Positions 19,264 through 31,121 of a stretch of 64,000 nt of DNA are shown here, piece after piece. The stretch spans positions 1,054,001 to 1,118,000 of the forward strand of contig JAVRQT010000006.1 in assembly GCA_035926095.1 (NCBI GenBank), written 5' to 3'. Positions within the stretch are counted from its first letter, which is position 1, and each line of letters begins with the position of its first letter. The translations under genes were made by a program, and so were the position numbers. Source of the stretch: Elasticomyces elasticus (lineage: Eukaryota; Ascomycota; Dothideomycetes; Mycosphaerellales; Teratosphaeriaceae). Under the pieces are notes generated by a model. It worked only from the letters and a program-made list of their open reading frames with translations, had not been told where the DNA came from and did no database searches.

Positions 19264-20667
19264 GTTTAGAAAGAGCTTGTGTTGTGGAGTGGTGGAGGTA
19301 TGCGACAAAGTCGGAGTTTTCGCAAGTGTACACTACAGACGTACGCTTTGAGCCTAAAGCGTCGAATGAGAAGGGCGGTTGAAGCATTGTAGATACGCGG
19401 GTACTTGTTTCATTTGTTCGATAGCCCGTGGTCGAGTCTTCGGTTTTCGACTTCGCTTCAAATGGTGCGCGCTGACTGAAGAGGGGATTCAGGTCGACAT
19501 ACTCGAATTCGTTCTCAATTTCAACCTGCACCTGGACTTCAACAGCTCTCGCGAACGACGATACCCTTTACCCAGTCCTTGACTCCCGCCGCGCCGTCTA
19601 TACTCGGCGCTCACGAACGTCGAACAGAATGTCAACAAGGACATCGGCAGGCATGAGAATGACCACGTGTATTTGTCACTGCTGTACTCTGATAGTTCGT
19701 CCGAGTCATGCTGCGAAACGTGGTACGGACTGCGTACTCGAGAACAGTGCAAACAAGCGCGTAGCGTCGGTCTTAATACCCTGGGAGCATTTGGTTTCAC
19801 CTGCTCGACGCAAACATCCGTGAACTGGTTCGTGCGAGCATGAAGAGTGCCACGACCGGCGGTAAAGTGCATCTGAGCATCACACCGCGAGAGACCTGAC
19901 TGCGAACGACATCCCATATGTACAGCGCTGGTCGGACTAACGAACGACTCAGCCTCACCCTCGCCTGTGCATGCACACACGACATAGCGGAGATGCTTCC
20001 GCCTTGCAAATCCAAACGACACCGTACGATTTTCTAAGCCGCCCTGGTCGTGTGGTAGCACCACCCACGCCCTTCCTACCTGCACTGCTCTTGATTCTCA
20101 TCACCAAGAGCTGTCAGAAGCTCCGAGCTTGTGAGGCCGCCCTGGGTGAAAGTGGGGCATTTCTAAGCCCGGTGCTTCCTATTTGCCAGTCTGTCTGTCC
20201 GTTCCTGAGGCCGCCCGGTCTCGAGCTGGTGAGAGTATTTCATGCATGGCATCCGGTTGCCTTCTTTTGTTAATCACGAAGGATGCGTCACGTCTACCTT
20301 TGCGTTCCCATCTTACAATTGAGTTGACAGCCTGCAGTGTCCATGTGCGGTCGACAGCCTCACTATCTCGCAGGATCTGGCCGAGCCAACAGATTAGAAG
20401 CATGATACTCTCCCTTCTTGTGCATCTTCTACGTTCAACTCTTGACCTGCGGAAGGGCGAGGCTGAGAGAGCTTGAGACACCGGCACCACCTTCGGTCGA
20501 CCTTTGTGCCATTGACTGGCAGCCTCGTTTGAACGATCCTGCCTCGACACTCTAGGGCATCGTTCAGCCCGGTCATAGGTGAGTGCACATGAGGTTTTGT
20601 GATAACCTCATCGAGTAAACTGATGCAGACTCTAGACTAACAAGGTATACAGATCAACGAAGTCGCC
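19264..20667. other. Intergenic, no gene seen
   Basis: About 1.4 kb between ATP1 and the C2H2 factor. A 198-codon minus-strand frame (19489-20085) is Cys/Arg-rich and without a domain; rejected as a gene. Confidence 0.45.
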
Positions 20668-22725
20668 ATGGATCGCAACTACTGGACTCCGCCAGACTTC
20701 TCTGGATCGAACGAGTATTTATACAGTGAAGCCGATCTTCAGCACGTCTCCCCGGCTCCGCCGTTGTATGCGCATCGGCTTGAACAATTCGATCTGCTAG
20801 GCCCACTGGACGCCGCTGTGCCCATTCAAACAACGAACATTGATGCAGATGACATCGACCGCTTCCTGCGAACAACGAACGACGAGCCATATGCGGCAGG
20901 TCAGCGACCACCGCCGTCACACCGTGGCCACCACGCTCTCTGTTTTCCCGGAGAGCCTGGGCCGTTTGGTCTGGCAGGCTCTGATCGTCGCCACCAGGGG
21001 ACTGTGGACTTCGACTCGAACGACTCCGCCTATCTGACGTCAAACGGTGTAGATGACCCGTGTTATCGGGTTGCCGACGGTCAGACTTTAAACCATGGTT
21101 ACGATCCGTATGTAGCTGTGCCGGACTTCGCAAAGTTCGAGTACGCAAGCAACGCAGAAACGGAGAGCGTTCTGTCCGGGCCAGCGGTTCTGTACGGTCG
21201 CCATCAAGAGCAGCCAAAGAGACCTCGACCAAGGTCCAAGTCGCTGGTGCCACCATGCCATTGCGGCAGGATACTCAAGAACCCGTCTGATGCACAGTAA
21301 GTTCAGTAATTGCGTACAAAGTCCAGCTTGGCCCTGACCACTTAAAGGAAGCACCAATTGCAACACCTCAGACCTTATGTGTGTGACGAGGTGGGCTGCC
21401 GGCGCAAAGAAGGCTTCGCAACCCAGAACGACCTGCAACGCCACCGGAGTTCCGTTCACCAGAAGACCCCATCTGTTGGCAGACGGCTCGGCTTCATCTG
21501 CAGAGCCTGCCCACCGCCTCAACCAGGCCAACCGCCGAAGTACTGGCCGCGGCGAGACAACTTCAAGGCGCATGTAAAGCGGAAGCACAACTTGGCTGAT
21601 CTTGAACGCATTATCCAGTTGTAAGTCGTGCGCCATAAACTGTGGAGTGTAGTACTGATGCAAGCCAGCTCTGAGACTCCGAGACCAGATGATGCGATGA
21701 CAGTCGAGTCAGGCTACGGCACAGCATCGCATGTCGGGTCGCTGGATCATGGGTACCAAGATGAACTGTCCAGTCCGATGGTGCCAGGCTTGCCTGGTCA
21801 ACAGCAAGGTGACTATCTCTTCGGCATTGAAGCAAGCGCGCAAGTGGACACGCTAGCTGGGATAGGCGTGGGTGCTGTGCCACTGGCTGACTCTGGCTGT
21901 AGAGAGTCAGACTTTGGCATTCATGCTGCCAGCGGCCGGTATGGACTATCAGTACTCAGCACAGCAGCCTCTGCAATGGCTCTGAGTTCTCTGGATGATG
22001 TTAGCTCGCCGATGCTAGCCCGGCTTTGCTTTGGCGATCACGTCGGCGTCGCCGAGCAGATGCAAAATCGTTGTGATGCTATGCAGTTGGGTGCTGAAGG
22101 GCAAAACCAGACAATGATGCGTGGTATTGCCACTAACCTAGATTACGAAGCCTCGAAATCGTACCATGAGGTTCTTACATGTCCCGAGTGCCACAAGGTG
22201 AAGAAGCGTGAGTGCGACATGCGGTATGCATCTGTCTGAATTGTCGCCGGCGGCGCGCTGACCGTCATCAGGAAGCACATGAAACGGCACACACGTCCAT
22301 ATGGTTGCACCTTTCCTCGCTGCTCGAGGAGCTTCGGCAGTCGGAACGACTGGAAGCGGCACGAGAGCTCGCAGCATGCTCCGCCAAGCAGCATGTACAA
22401 GTGCATGCTACCGTCACAATCCGGCCAGAAGTGCGGCATGCTGTCGTGTGACTACGATCGCTTCGCAGACCACCTGCGCGAGGCTCACAGGAACACAGTA
22501 GGCTGTGCACATATATATGACTATTGTCAAGCGATGCTTCTCGATGAGCACAATTACTGGTGTGGGTATTGTGATAAGATCATTCATTCAAGTCCGATTG
22601 ACATACATAACGCAAAGGAGGCTCGCTATCAACACATCGGCGATCATTACGACAAAGAAGACCGCCACGTTAATTCTTGGATTTGTATTGAAGCCAACAG
22701 ACCGAAAGGTCAGCTTCAAGTGTAG
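20668..22725 (+). CDS. Fungal C2H2 zinc-finger protein, probable transcription factor
   Basis: Four exons: 20668-21296, 21348-21620, 21669-22223 and 22272-22725 (1911 nt, 636 aa); introns 48-51 nt with GTAAGT/GTATGC donors. Two finger clusters are seen. The first (from about residue 200) starts HCGRILKNPSDAQKHQ and continues YVCDEVGC...HRSSVH and FICRAC...HVKRKH. The second (from about residue 475) is CPECHKVKKRECDMRKHMKRH, YGCTFPRCSRSFGSRNDWKRHESSQH and a final degenerate finger. The rest is acidic and disordered. Paired clusters ending in a 'NDWKRHE' finger are typical of fungal C2H2 regulators. Targets unknown. Two fingers span splice sites, so exon calling matters. Confidence 0.85.
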
Positions 22726-22904
22726 GAGGGCGCACGGATGAAGCGAATGGAGCCCAGATCTTACTCCTTGGTGTATTGCAGCAACAAACGACAGATGACA
22801 TAGCAGCAACTAGATGGTCAGGTTCTCTCGGTCAGTAGCTGAAATTTCGATGACCTTGATGTCAACACTTGTATCGTACAAGCAATATGTGTCGCAACTC
22901 TCCC

Positions 22905-24623
22905 TCAATGCCGCCTTATGCTGTTCCATACTCTGCCCAGACCTCTGGGCTGGCTACCGCTTTGTGCAGCAAACGCACCGCAACGCCCGTCGAGTTCAAG
23001 GCTGATCACCAGCGGCGCAAGTGCGAGCGGATCAGCATCTGCAACGGAGACACCGCTTGTCTGCGTTCTCTGCCAGCGGTACAGTTCCTCCTCCGGTGTA
23101 CGAACCTCGAGCCGTGTGAAACGCAGAGCCATCTCGCGCCCACTCAGGTTCGATGACCTGCGGCTCCGTTCAACACCCTCTGCATGATTCATCTGCAAAG
23201 GGAGGACTATGCCGGAGTCGAACGATGCTGACTGAGCAACCTTGCGCTCATGGCTTGTTGGTTCAGGTGTATCAGTGTGCAAAGATGCATCATCTTCATC
23301 GAGACTGTCCAGAGAAGATGCTCCCTGGATCAGGAACGAGGCGTCGGTGCTAGGTGACGACGGTATCGACTCCAGACAATGACCAGGCGCGAGGCTTATG
23401 TCGAAGCCATGCGCAAATTCAGAGTGTGATTGCCGGTGTGATCCAGGGATCTGAAAAGAGGCCGAATGTGGCCACCGGTTGACTGGAACTACCATATGTT
23501 CGAGGTAGGGTCGCGACAGCCGAGCAGCAACGAGAGCAGGTTGCACTGGAGATGGTGTCGCTTCTGACAGCGGTGTAAGAGTTGGAGGCGGAAGGGCCAA
23601 GGGAACCAATGTGAGCGCTCGATGCATTGACTTGCGTTTCGGCCTGACAATTGTAAGCGGCTTGGTGACTGGTGGCGATGGTTGAGCACTTCTGCATGGC
23701 GGTGGCAAAGTGCTGTCACTTGGCGGCGCGCATCCACGCTTCTGGAATTGAGAGCTGGAAATGCTCGTGTCTGCCGCAGTGTCATTGCTACCTCGCCGTG
23801 CGATATTAAAGTCCAGGCGCTTTTCGCTTGTTGTGTTGCTTGGCTGTAGGCTCGCTGAGGGCAATTGACAGAGCTCGGGCGCATCATGATTGTCTGGCAA
23901 GGGTGAGCGATGTGATGGCGGCTGAGTCGTCTCTGAGTCTACTTGTCGCTTGTCACACCTCTTCAATATCGACGAGTGTGGTTGTTGGACCTTTGCGGGT
24001 ACCCTTGATAACCACGTAGCCCGGTCTTTGTTCTTCGGTTGCGCCTGGATGCGACTCGGATGTGGGTCGTCCGACGATGGAGACGGTGATGGCTCATGTT
24101 CACGGGATGATTCTGACCGGCCCGAAGAGGAAGTGGACGAGGTCGAAGAGAGCCAAGTCTGTTTCCGACGCTGCCTCTTCCGTTGCTGGGCAGCAGATTC
24201 TTGCACGATCCGAAGTCGTTCGGCCGGCGAGAAGTACTTCTTTCTGCGCTCATGATCAGTTTGGCTTCCGTAGCAATGGTCTTGACTTGGACACGAAAGT
24301 AGTCTCAATATATATCACCGACTAGTTTGATATTCCTCAGATTTCGCTGCCAACGAGTATCATCAATGCTAACATAGAAGCAAGACTTACTGAATTGATG
24401 GTGGAAGTGCTGCGTACTCTTCCAACGAGATCATCTCTGTTCTTGCTGCAGAGGGGCTTCGCGGCTGATGATGTCGGGTCGACGACCGATTCGGGGATCT
24501 GGAGGGACGCTCTGTGGTTGCCCTTTCGAGCACAGGAATGGCGATGTCCGCACCTTGTATCGTTGCATCCGAGGGGTAAACAGCTGATCCGCTCGCTGGA
24601 TCAATGTACTGCATGGCGGACAT
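22905..24623 (-). CDS. Uncharacterised Ser/Pro-rich fungal protein
   Basis: Two exons: 24391-24623 and 22905-24243 (1572 nt, 523 aa), intron 147 nt (GTAAGT...GCGCAG). The splice joins ISLEEYAALPPSIQ to KKYFSPAERLRIVQE, a conserved-looking N-terminal block that supports the junction. The remainder is Ser/Pro/Arg-rich and disordered. A weak island near the C-terminus, GREMALRFTRLEVRTPEEELYRWQR (given in part), suggests a conserved motif. No catalytic or DNA-binding domain is seen; function unknown. It converges with the C2H2 gene, 179 nt apart. Confidence 0.7.
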
Positions 24624-26340
24624 TGCATGTGCTGCGGTATAATGTGGGCCGGCCTGTTGCAGGTACCAGCGCCGTGGTCTGCGTTGTTTGGCGCGTCTGT
24701 GTTACCAACGCACGAGGTCTCCTTGATAATGCGGCTGCTTCAATTTAGCAATGTCAGGAAACGGATTGTCACGCAGACGATGATGAAGAGGGCTTGATGA
24801 GACCGACCAACGAGCTGTACTGCCTCTGGTGCGAATGGAGATCCTGCTCACAGGGCTGACATTTGGCAAGATCAGCGCCAAAAGCTGCATGTCAGCACGC
24901 AATCGTTTGCTGTGTGACTGTGTGGTGCCGGCATGGTGTTCCTTGCCGTCCTGGCCCCCGTACTTGCTGTTTGCCAACGCACGCAGGCCTCTGGGTGGCC
25001 CAGCGACGCCTCGCGTAAGATACGAAGCCGGCGTCATGAGGACGGCTGTTCGGGCCTGACCATCAGCCGATCTCAGCCACGAAGATTGCTCGATCGGCAC
25101 ACGCCTCGAGGTCTGACAACAGGCGCTCCTCTTGTGTCACGAAACGCTTCAACGCGTGTGATGAAGAGAGACAAGGGGAAGAGGAACGAGCCTAGCGTGG
25201 GCTCTTTAAGCAACCAATCGGTCGGCGAGCGTCTTAACCGAGAGCCAAGTAATATGGGGCTCGGCCTTTAGCCCAAAGCCAATTAATGCCTTCGTTCCTT
25301 CCTATGCGTTGTTTGGGCTGCTCTGCTTACGATCGGACTAAATTACCGCGCGGCTCGTTCGGCTGAGACTCAAACACGAGAAGAAGTGGCAGACGATGCC
25401 GGAGGTGTTGACTCTCGATGCTGAGGCGAGAGCTTAGTTACACACATATGACCAGGTTTGGATAAGTCGCCGCGCTTGCATGACAATGTCCAACTCACCG
25501 GAGCCGCCATGCATATGCCACGTTGTGTAACATGTCTAGCTGCAACCGAGGAAGCTGCGGGACCGTTCAGGCACGGGCATTACGTTCCTTATGGTGCCAC
25601 GGATGCCAGCATGAACTCATAAGTCATCCCGGTTGCGGACATGGCGAGAGGATTATATTGACCAGGCTGAGCAGCAATTCCCGACGCGTTAGAGCTGGAC
25701 CCAGTTTGGCCATCAACGCCGTAATCTGCATCGCGGAGCCCCCAGCAGTCTGCATGGCTAAAATGCTGCAAAGAAACTGCGGACATACCCAACCTTGCTG
25801 GCCGTTGTGGAGTCAAGAATGGAGGTCTGAACATTAGCAGACTGCCAATCAGACTAGGAGGCAACAGCCATAACCAAGAAGCTAGTCTCACCTTCGTGCT
25901 AGGCATGACATAGCTTGTTTCCGTCAAGTTCTGGGCCATTGTAACGAAAAAGATGCTTGTTTGCCTGCAACCCAGTTGATAGGGCACCACATAGGACAGC
26001 GGTATGGCAGTACGAGCGACTAGTAGCGTGCTCTCGAAGCCTCGTTGGCTGTTTTTGCATAGCAGACAGCGTAAGGTGAAAGTGGTGGTCCACTCTCGGC
26101 GTCAAGTGTGGTCCGACGTTCATTGGGTACTCGGCTCGCCGTTTGTCGAATACGGAAAAGTGACTTTTGAACAATCCAGGACCCTCGAATCCTTCACGAG
26201 TAAGAGAGAAAGGGCAAGTGGTCGGCCGGCTATTGTTATCGTCAGCTCGTTAAAACAAACCTCAGGCTACGTTTCATCGCGATCAGCATACGCAAGGGCG
26301 GTGAACGAGGTTTGCTTATTGACGGGTTGCAGTCCTGGCT
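24624..26340. other. Intergenic, no gene seen
   Basis: About 1.7 kb. Frames such as 25589-25990 (minus) and 24933-25271 (plus) have no domain, no good start context and no coding-like composition. Confidence 0.45.
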
Positions 26341-28565
26341 TCAAGCCTGAATCGCGTAGTAGTACTCCTCTTCCAGCCCTTCTCGACTCGGAACTTCTCT
26401 CTCAGCGACTCTGACGCCCTTGACTCTAGCCTCCAGCGCGTCCCAATCGACATCCTCCCATCTCAAGTTGAGCATCCGCAGCCGCACGCCCCAGTCTTCC
26501 ATCATCTCAATGAGCCGCGTCGTGTCCTTGGTAATGGGCTGCTGGTTGAGAAGCATAAGCAGGCCGTCGAGCCACTCGGAAGCGACCAACGAAGATTGTG
26601 GGAACAGCTCTAGGAGAGTTGACTCTTCGTCGCTGGTGCCGAACGAAGCCAGTGAGTGCTTGTTGGTCTTGGTGCGGGTGCCCAGAATCGTGATCTTGGT
26701 GTTCGTCGATTGCTGTGGAGCATTGATCGAGTCGTGCCCGTTTACTTCCTTCAGCGTCTCGGTGCTAGAGTTGTTACCATTGATGAGTGGATGCTCAGAA
26801 GCCGAGACATTACTGTCAACAGAGGTGACCATGCTGAGGTCAAGTCTCTCAGTGAGCTCATCCGGACTTGGTTCATCGTTCCCTCTGACGCTGAAGTCCT
26901 GATATTGTAGCAAGCGCTTGTTCCTGCTCAGCCGCACGTAGCGCCAATTTGGAACGACACCAGCACTGAGCATCGTAGTCGGAAACCAGGCGCCCTGCAG
27001 AAGACAACGAATTCGTTGCTCCTTCATAAACTGCAAACTCTCTTGATGCAGTTGTTCCCTGACCTGTGCAAGATGCGGCCCCCAAGCATCTTCGTACACT
27101 TCATCTAGACCCGCCATCTGCCACCGACGTGCTGTCTCGAGCGTGACACTACGCAAGTCGTCTTCTATCTTGCCGACGTCCGTTCTTCGGTCAGCTGCGC
27201 CAACGATGCGCTCGACGATAATTCGGACCACCTCCTCGATCTTGAAGAAGTCTTCGGTCTCTGCGCCCGCAGCCTTCCACATCCGCATGAACGCATTCAA
27301 GGCAGCGGTGTGCAGACGGCCCCATTGCAGCAAGAGCGGACGATACAGCTTATCCACGTTCGCCTGACCGTCCAGCCGACCTCTCGCACTGATCGAGCGC
27401 ACATGGCCCCCACCATATGCTTCCGTCTCGGAGGCATCGTCAATTTCGAAGTGCTCGTACAGGATGAGTGTCACACTTAAGCTCGCCCGTGCCATCGGAC
27501 ACCGCTGTTCTCGTGGGTGCACAGATTGCTCCATGAGTGTCTTCTGGTACGCATCCTCGTTGCCTCGGGCGTAATTGACAAGGTCCATCATACCCAAGTA
27601 ACCTGTTTCATCAAACTCCCAGGCCGGACTTTCAGTCTCGAAGCCTAGGCGTCGCCACTTCTCTGGATGGTGTCGCTTGCTGTCTTTGCCATTAGTCTCG
27701 CCGTTTGGGTCAGATGGGGTTGGTGGTTGTGTTGACACTCTGCTCAAGAGATGGATTGTCTTCAGTGCTCGTTTGTGCTCGGCCAACTCAACATTGACGC
27801 GAACCTCTTTCCATTTCCGCAGTAGCACCTTGGTCAACGTCTGGAACTCGAGTATAGCTGCAGCCAGCGGTGTGCTGGGATCACTTGCTGTATCACCACG
27901 CATGAGCATGCCTACGCCGCCGATCACGCCCAAGTCTTGCAGACGCTTGATGAACTTTGGCCACTCGTGCTCGCCTCCATGGACCACAGCATCACGCATA
28001 AGAGCGTTGATGAGTTGTAGAGCATTTGCGCATAGCGCGTGATCTGAAGCACCAAGCCGTTGAACAAGTGAGTCGAGAAAGCCTGCGTGCTGATCAAGCG
28101 CAGGCTTGATGGCCTTGAAACCAAACACTTCTGCACTTTCTCGTCGTGATTTGGTGAGAGGGCGGGAGACAATGAGGACCAGCAGCGTCAGAACATTTCG
28201 CACGATGTTAACGAGCGGATGTGTGACCGCTAGAGAGACTGCCTACATTATATCGTTAGCAACAGACCTATTTATCGATACGCATGCACACCCACCTTCT
28301 CGATAACCGCCGCATCCACGATCTCCCAGCCCATGTCAAGCTCCAATAGTGTATCCAAACTACCAAACGCGTATGCCTGCATATTTCCTGTTGTTTCTAG
28401 CACCGCCTGTCGAAGTGCATACAACCCATCGGCTTCAATGAACGCGTCCGCGAACGACGGGTCGCCCAAGACACTCTGCAGCTTGAATACCGCATACTTG
28501 CGGGCGCCCTCGTTCTCGGCGACCAGACCAGCTATCAGTGTCGCGACATCTGGCGGGTCTTCCAT
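26341..28565 (-). CDS. ELMO/CED-12-like protein
   Basis: Exons 28296-28565 and 26341-28242 (intron 53 nt, GTGGGT...GCTAAC...TAG), 723 aa. The first 230 residues are armadillo-like helices (ENEGARKYAVFKLQSVLGDPSF; GASDHALCANALQLINALMRD). The ELMO domain follows, with WRRLGFETESPAWEFDETGYLGMMDLVNY. A PH-like domain is near the C-terminus (GAWFPTT, NWRYVRLSRNKRLLQYQDF) with a long insert, then a final helix EWLDGLLMLL. In animals ELMO partners DOCK to activate Rac; fungal members are thought to act with DOCK-like exchange factors in polarity, which here is inference. Confidence 0.87.
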
Positions 28566-29339
28566 CTCCTATTTCTGTCCTCTCATCCAGCCCCTCCCAG
28601 CCAATGCTCCGATTACCCAGTCGACTTGGGCGCTGAAAGCGTTAGGTAGGAACGACTCCTTTCTCGCTGAGTACTTGCGAGACCTCACAAATACAGACGA
28701 AGAGCAGAAGGGACAGGAGTAATCGAACGTGTCGAAGCATCGTGAAGTCTGAAGTCCACCGCCAAGTGCTCAAACCTTACCTGCGCTCAGGGCCATACAC
28801 ACAACATGCTTTTAGTCGTAGGACAGGTAGACCCAAAAGATAGACGAATGTGGTGAGATGGTCAATTTGTATAGATTGTGAACTGGGACGGGTAAGGTTC
28901 GATCATGCTGGGAAGCTCACAACAACCTGCATTCGCAAACGCGGGTCTTGAGCATCGTCGAGTTGCGTTTCAAGACGACTTGCAATGAATAGGAGTCACC
29001 ATTGATGGTGTCAAGCTCAATCGTATTTACACAATGCTGTTCGCCGAGCGCGAACAGCTGTAACATATAGGCCAAGTCAAATCGGTCGCCGCCGCCTTCT
29101 ATGCACAGCGCCACCAACACCGTGCGAAGTGAACAACAAGCACAGAATTCCCGGCTTCTCTTTGTCGAGGTCAGCACCTGGACATGAGCCGCCTTGTGGG
29201 GCAGCAACACGGCTGTTCGACAGCTTTGGTTGCGAGGCTGCCGTTGGTCGCCCCTGTTCAGCCCGTCGTGAATATCAGAAAATGATATCCTTCTTAAATC
29301 GTCCAAGATCTTCTTACTACTCCCACATATCAGGCCGTC
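28566..29339. other. Intergenic, no gene seen
   Basis: Between the ELMO gene start and the end of the Reg1-like gene. A minus-strand frame (28917-29306) ends in a plausible peptide but has no recognisable domain. Confidence 0.4.
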
Positions 29340-31121
29340 TCAATTTCGCCATCCCACATTCCATATAACGTGAGCAATGTCTCTCGCCGTGTTGATCGTT
29401 TCGCTTACTCTGCCAAACAGACCAACAGCCATAGCATCATCCTCATCATCGTCATCGTAAGGCATGAGCATACCGCTATTAGTTCGGCGAAGATTGCTAT
29501 CCAAGCCGTAGTCTTCGGGTGCTGGTGTTGCGCTGCGCGATCTCGAGCTGGCAAAGTTGTCCCTCCGACTGCTCCTCTCTGGCTCGTCCGTCGGGCTGGC
29601 TGCACCTAACGAAGACTTGGGATTGCTCGCGCCGAATGACCAGCTCGAGCTCGTATCTGGTTCGGCGTCTGGCTCCTCGCTACCAAGCAGGAAATTGCTT
29701 GATGGACGTGCTGGCCGTAATGTCTCCTGCGAAGGACTAGGCGATAGCCCACTGGCACCCCAATTCCGGCCAAAGGTGTGATGTTGCTGGGCCCCGCTGA
29801 CATCTGGACTATCGGTTCTGTACTTCAGTGTCGTATCTGGTAGTATTTCGATCATTTTGCGCCCATTATGTGAATTGCTTCGGCTGGTTTTGCTCTCCCG
29901 TTTCGGTCCTGGCCGCTTCATTCGCTTCATCAAGATCACGCCGTCATCACTACTCGACGAAGATTCAGTTCTGTGCAGTTCAGTATCTGAATCGCTTTCG
30001 TCTTCCTCTTCCGGGTCTTCCTTGACCTCGAGCGCTCTGCACTCCTTGACTCGATCGCTGAACTGGATATGCCGCTTCGGGTGGCACTCGCATGGCGTGC
30101 TGTTGCCACTAGTACTCCGGCTCGTGAAGAAGTCCATTGGATCCCGACTCGGCGCTTGCGAGTTGGTTCGTGAAGAGACGTAGTCTGACTGTGTACGCTG
30201 AAGCACGGCTCTCCGTGACTGCTTCACCTGCTGAGCTTGCACAGCAGATGCGGCCTGTGAAACGAGCGAAGAGGTCGATATCGATTTTTGCAGCATGACT
30301 TCTGACATGCTTCGCTTCTTCAATATCGGCTTCTTGCTGATGAAGGAGTTGTTCTTCGATAGACGTGATGTTGGTTCCGAGTAACCTGACGATGTGACGG
30401 GATGTGTCTCTGCCTCCTTGAGCGGTCCATATAGCCAGGTGACATCACTCTCCTTCAGCCAGTTTAATGTTTCTGGCGATATCGTCCTCAGGTGATACTT
30501 CGACTTTGCCCAAGTCCGCCATGAGGCATTTTCTAGTCGTGACCGTTGCCCATATACTCGTCGTTGCGATACAATGTGTCTCCAGCTGGACCAGATGTCC
30601 TCTTCTCGCCAGTCATGGCTGAGGTAGTCAACGTGCTCTTTCGGCTCTTGCCTTAATGCTGTGTCATCCGACACCGTGGGCGTAGGTAATGGAGAGTCTG
30701 ATGCCGTAGTCTCAGTGGTAGTAGAACCGACAGGCTCCTCGCTCGACTGTGACTCGGCATAGCTGGAGTCTTCGTAGAACCGGCCGTAATCCGGGAAGCT
30801 GATATCGTCATCATTGGCGAACTTTGACTCCAGTAATGTGCCACCAATAACTGGCGTGGTATCTGTTTTGCTTGACGACGATGAGAGATCCGGCGTGGAA
30901 AGCTTGGGAGGCGAAGGTATCGAGAGTGAGGGCGGTGATTGCGCTTTCTCCTGGTGCAACGCGCTTTCGATGTAGGACGAATTCGGGCTCGATGACAGCG
31001 CGGGCGAGCCAATGTACAAGGAATTGGACGACGCGTGAGAGCGCCGCAGTCCACTGGATTGGTAGAAGGCCTGTCCGTCTGGTGTTCGTGGGGCCGTGAG
31101 GACCTCGGCCATAGTTGACAT
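29340..31121 (-). CDS. Reg1-like regulatory subunit of protein phosphatase 1 (DUF1752)
   Basis: Single exon, 593 aa. The DUF1752 core is clear: WREEDIWSSWRHIVSQRR, RLENASWRTWAKSKYHL and LNWLKESDVTWLYGPL (about residues 170-236). A PP1 docking site RHIQFSDRVKECRAL (RVxF type, H-I-Q-F) lies near residue 352. The C-terminus keeps GLFGRVSETINTARDIAHVIWNVGW, also typical. Long Ser-rich disordered linkers and an acidic patch DDDDEDDA fill the rest. In yeast Reg1 guides Glc7 to Snf1 and other targets in glucose repression; the same role here is inferred from family. Confidence 0.88.
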   Translation of the reverse strand: MSTMAEVLTAPRTPDGQAFYQSSGLRRSHASSNSLYIGSPALSSSPNSSYIESALHQEKAQSPPSLSIPSPPKLSTPDLSSSSSKTDTTPVIGGTLLESKFANDDDISFPDYGRFYEDSSYAESQSSEEPVGSTTTETTASDSPLPTPTVSDDTALRQEPKEHVDYLSHDWREEDIWSSWRHIVSQRRVYGQRSRLENASWRTWAKSKYHLRTISPETLNWLKESDVTWLYGPLKEAETHPVTSSGYSEPTSRLSKNNSFISKKPILKKRSMSEVMLQKSISTSSLVSQAASAVQAQQVKQSRRAVLQRTQSDYVSSRTNSQAPSRDPMDFFTSRSTSGNSTPCECHPKRHIQFSDRVKECRALEVKEDPEEEDESDSDTELHRTESSSSSDDGVILMKRMKRPGPKRESKTSRSNSHNGRKMIEILPDTTLKYRTDSPDVSGAQQHHTFGRNWGASGLSPSPSQETLRPARPSSNFLLGSEEPDAEPDTSSSWSFGASNPKSSLGAASPTDEPERSSRRDNFASSRSRSATPAPEDYGLDSNLRRTNSGMLMPYDDDDEDDAMAVGLFGRVSETINTARDIAHVIWNVGWRN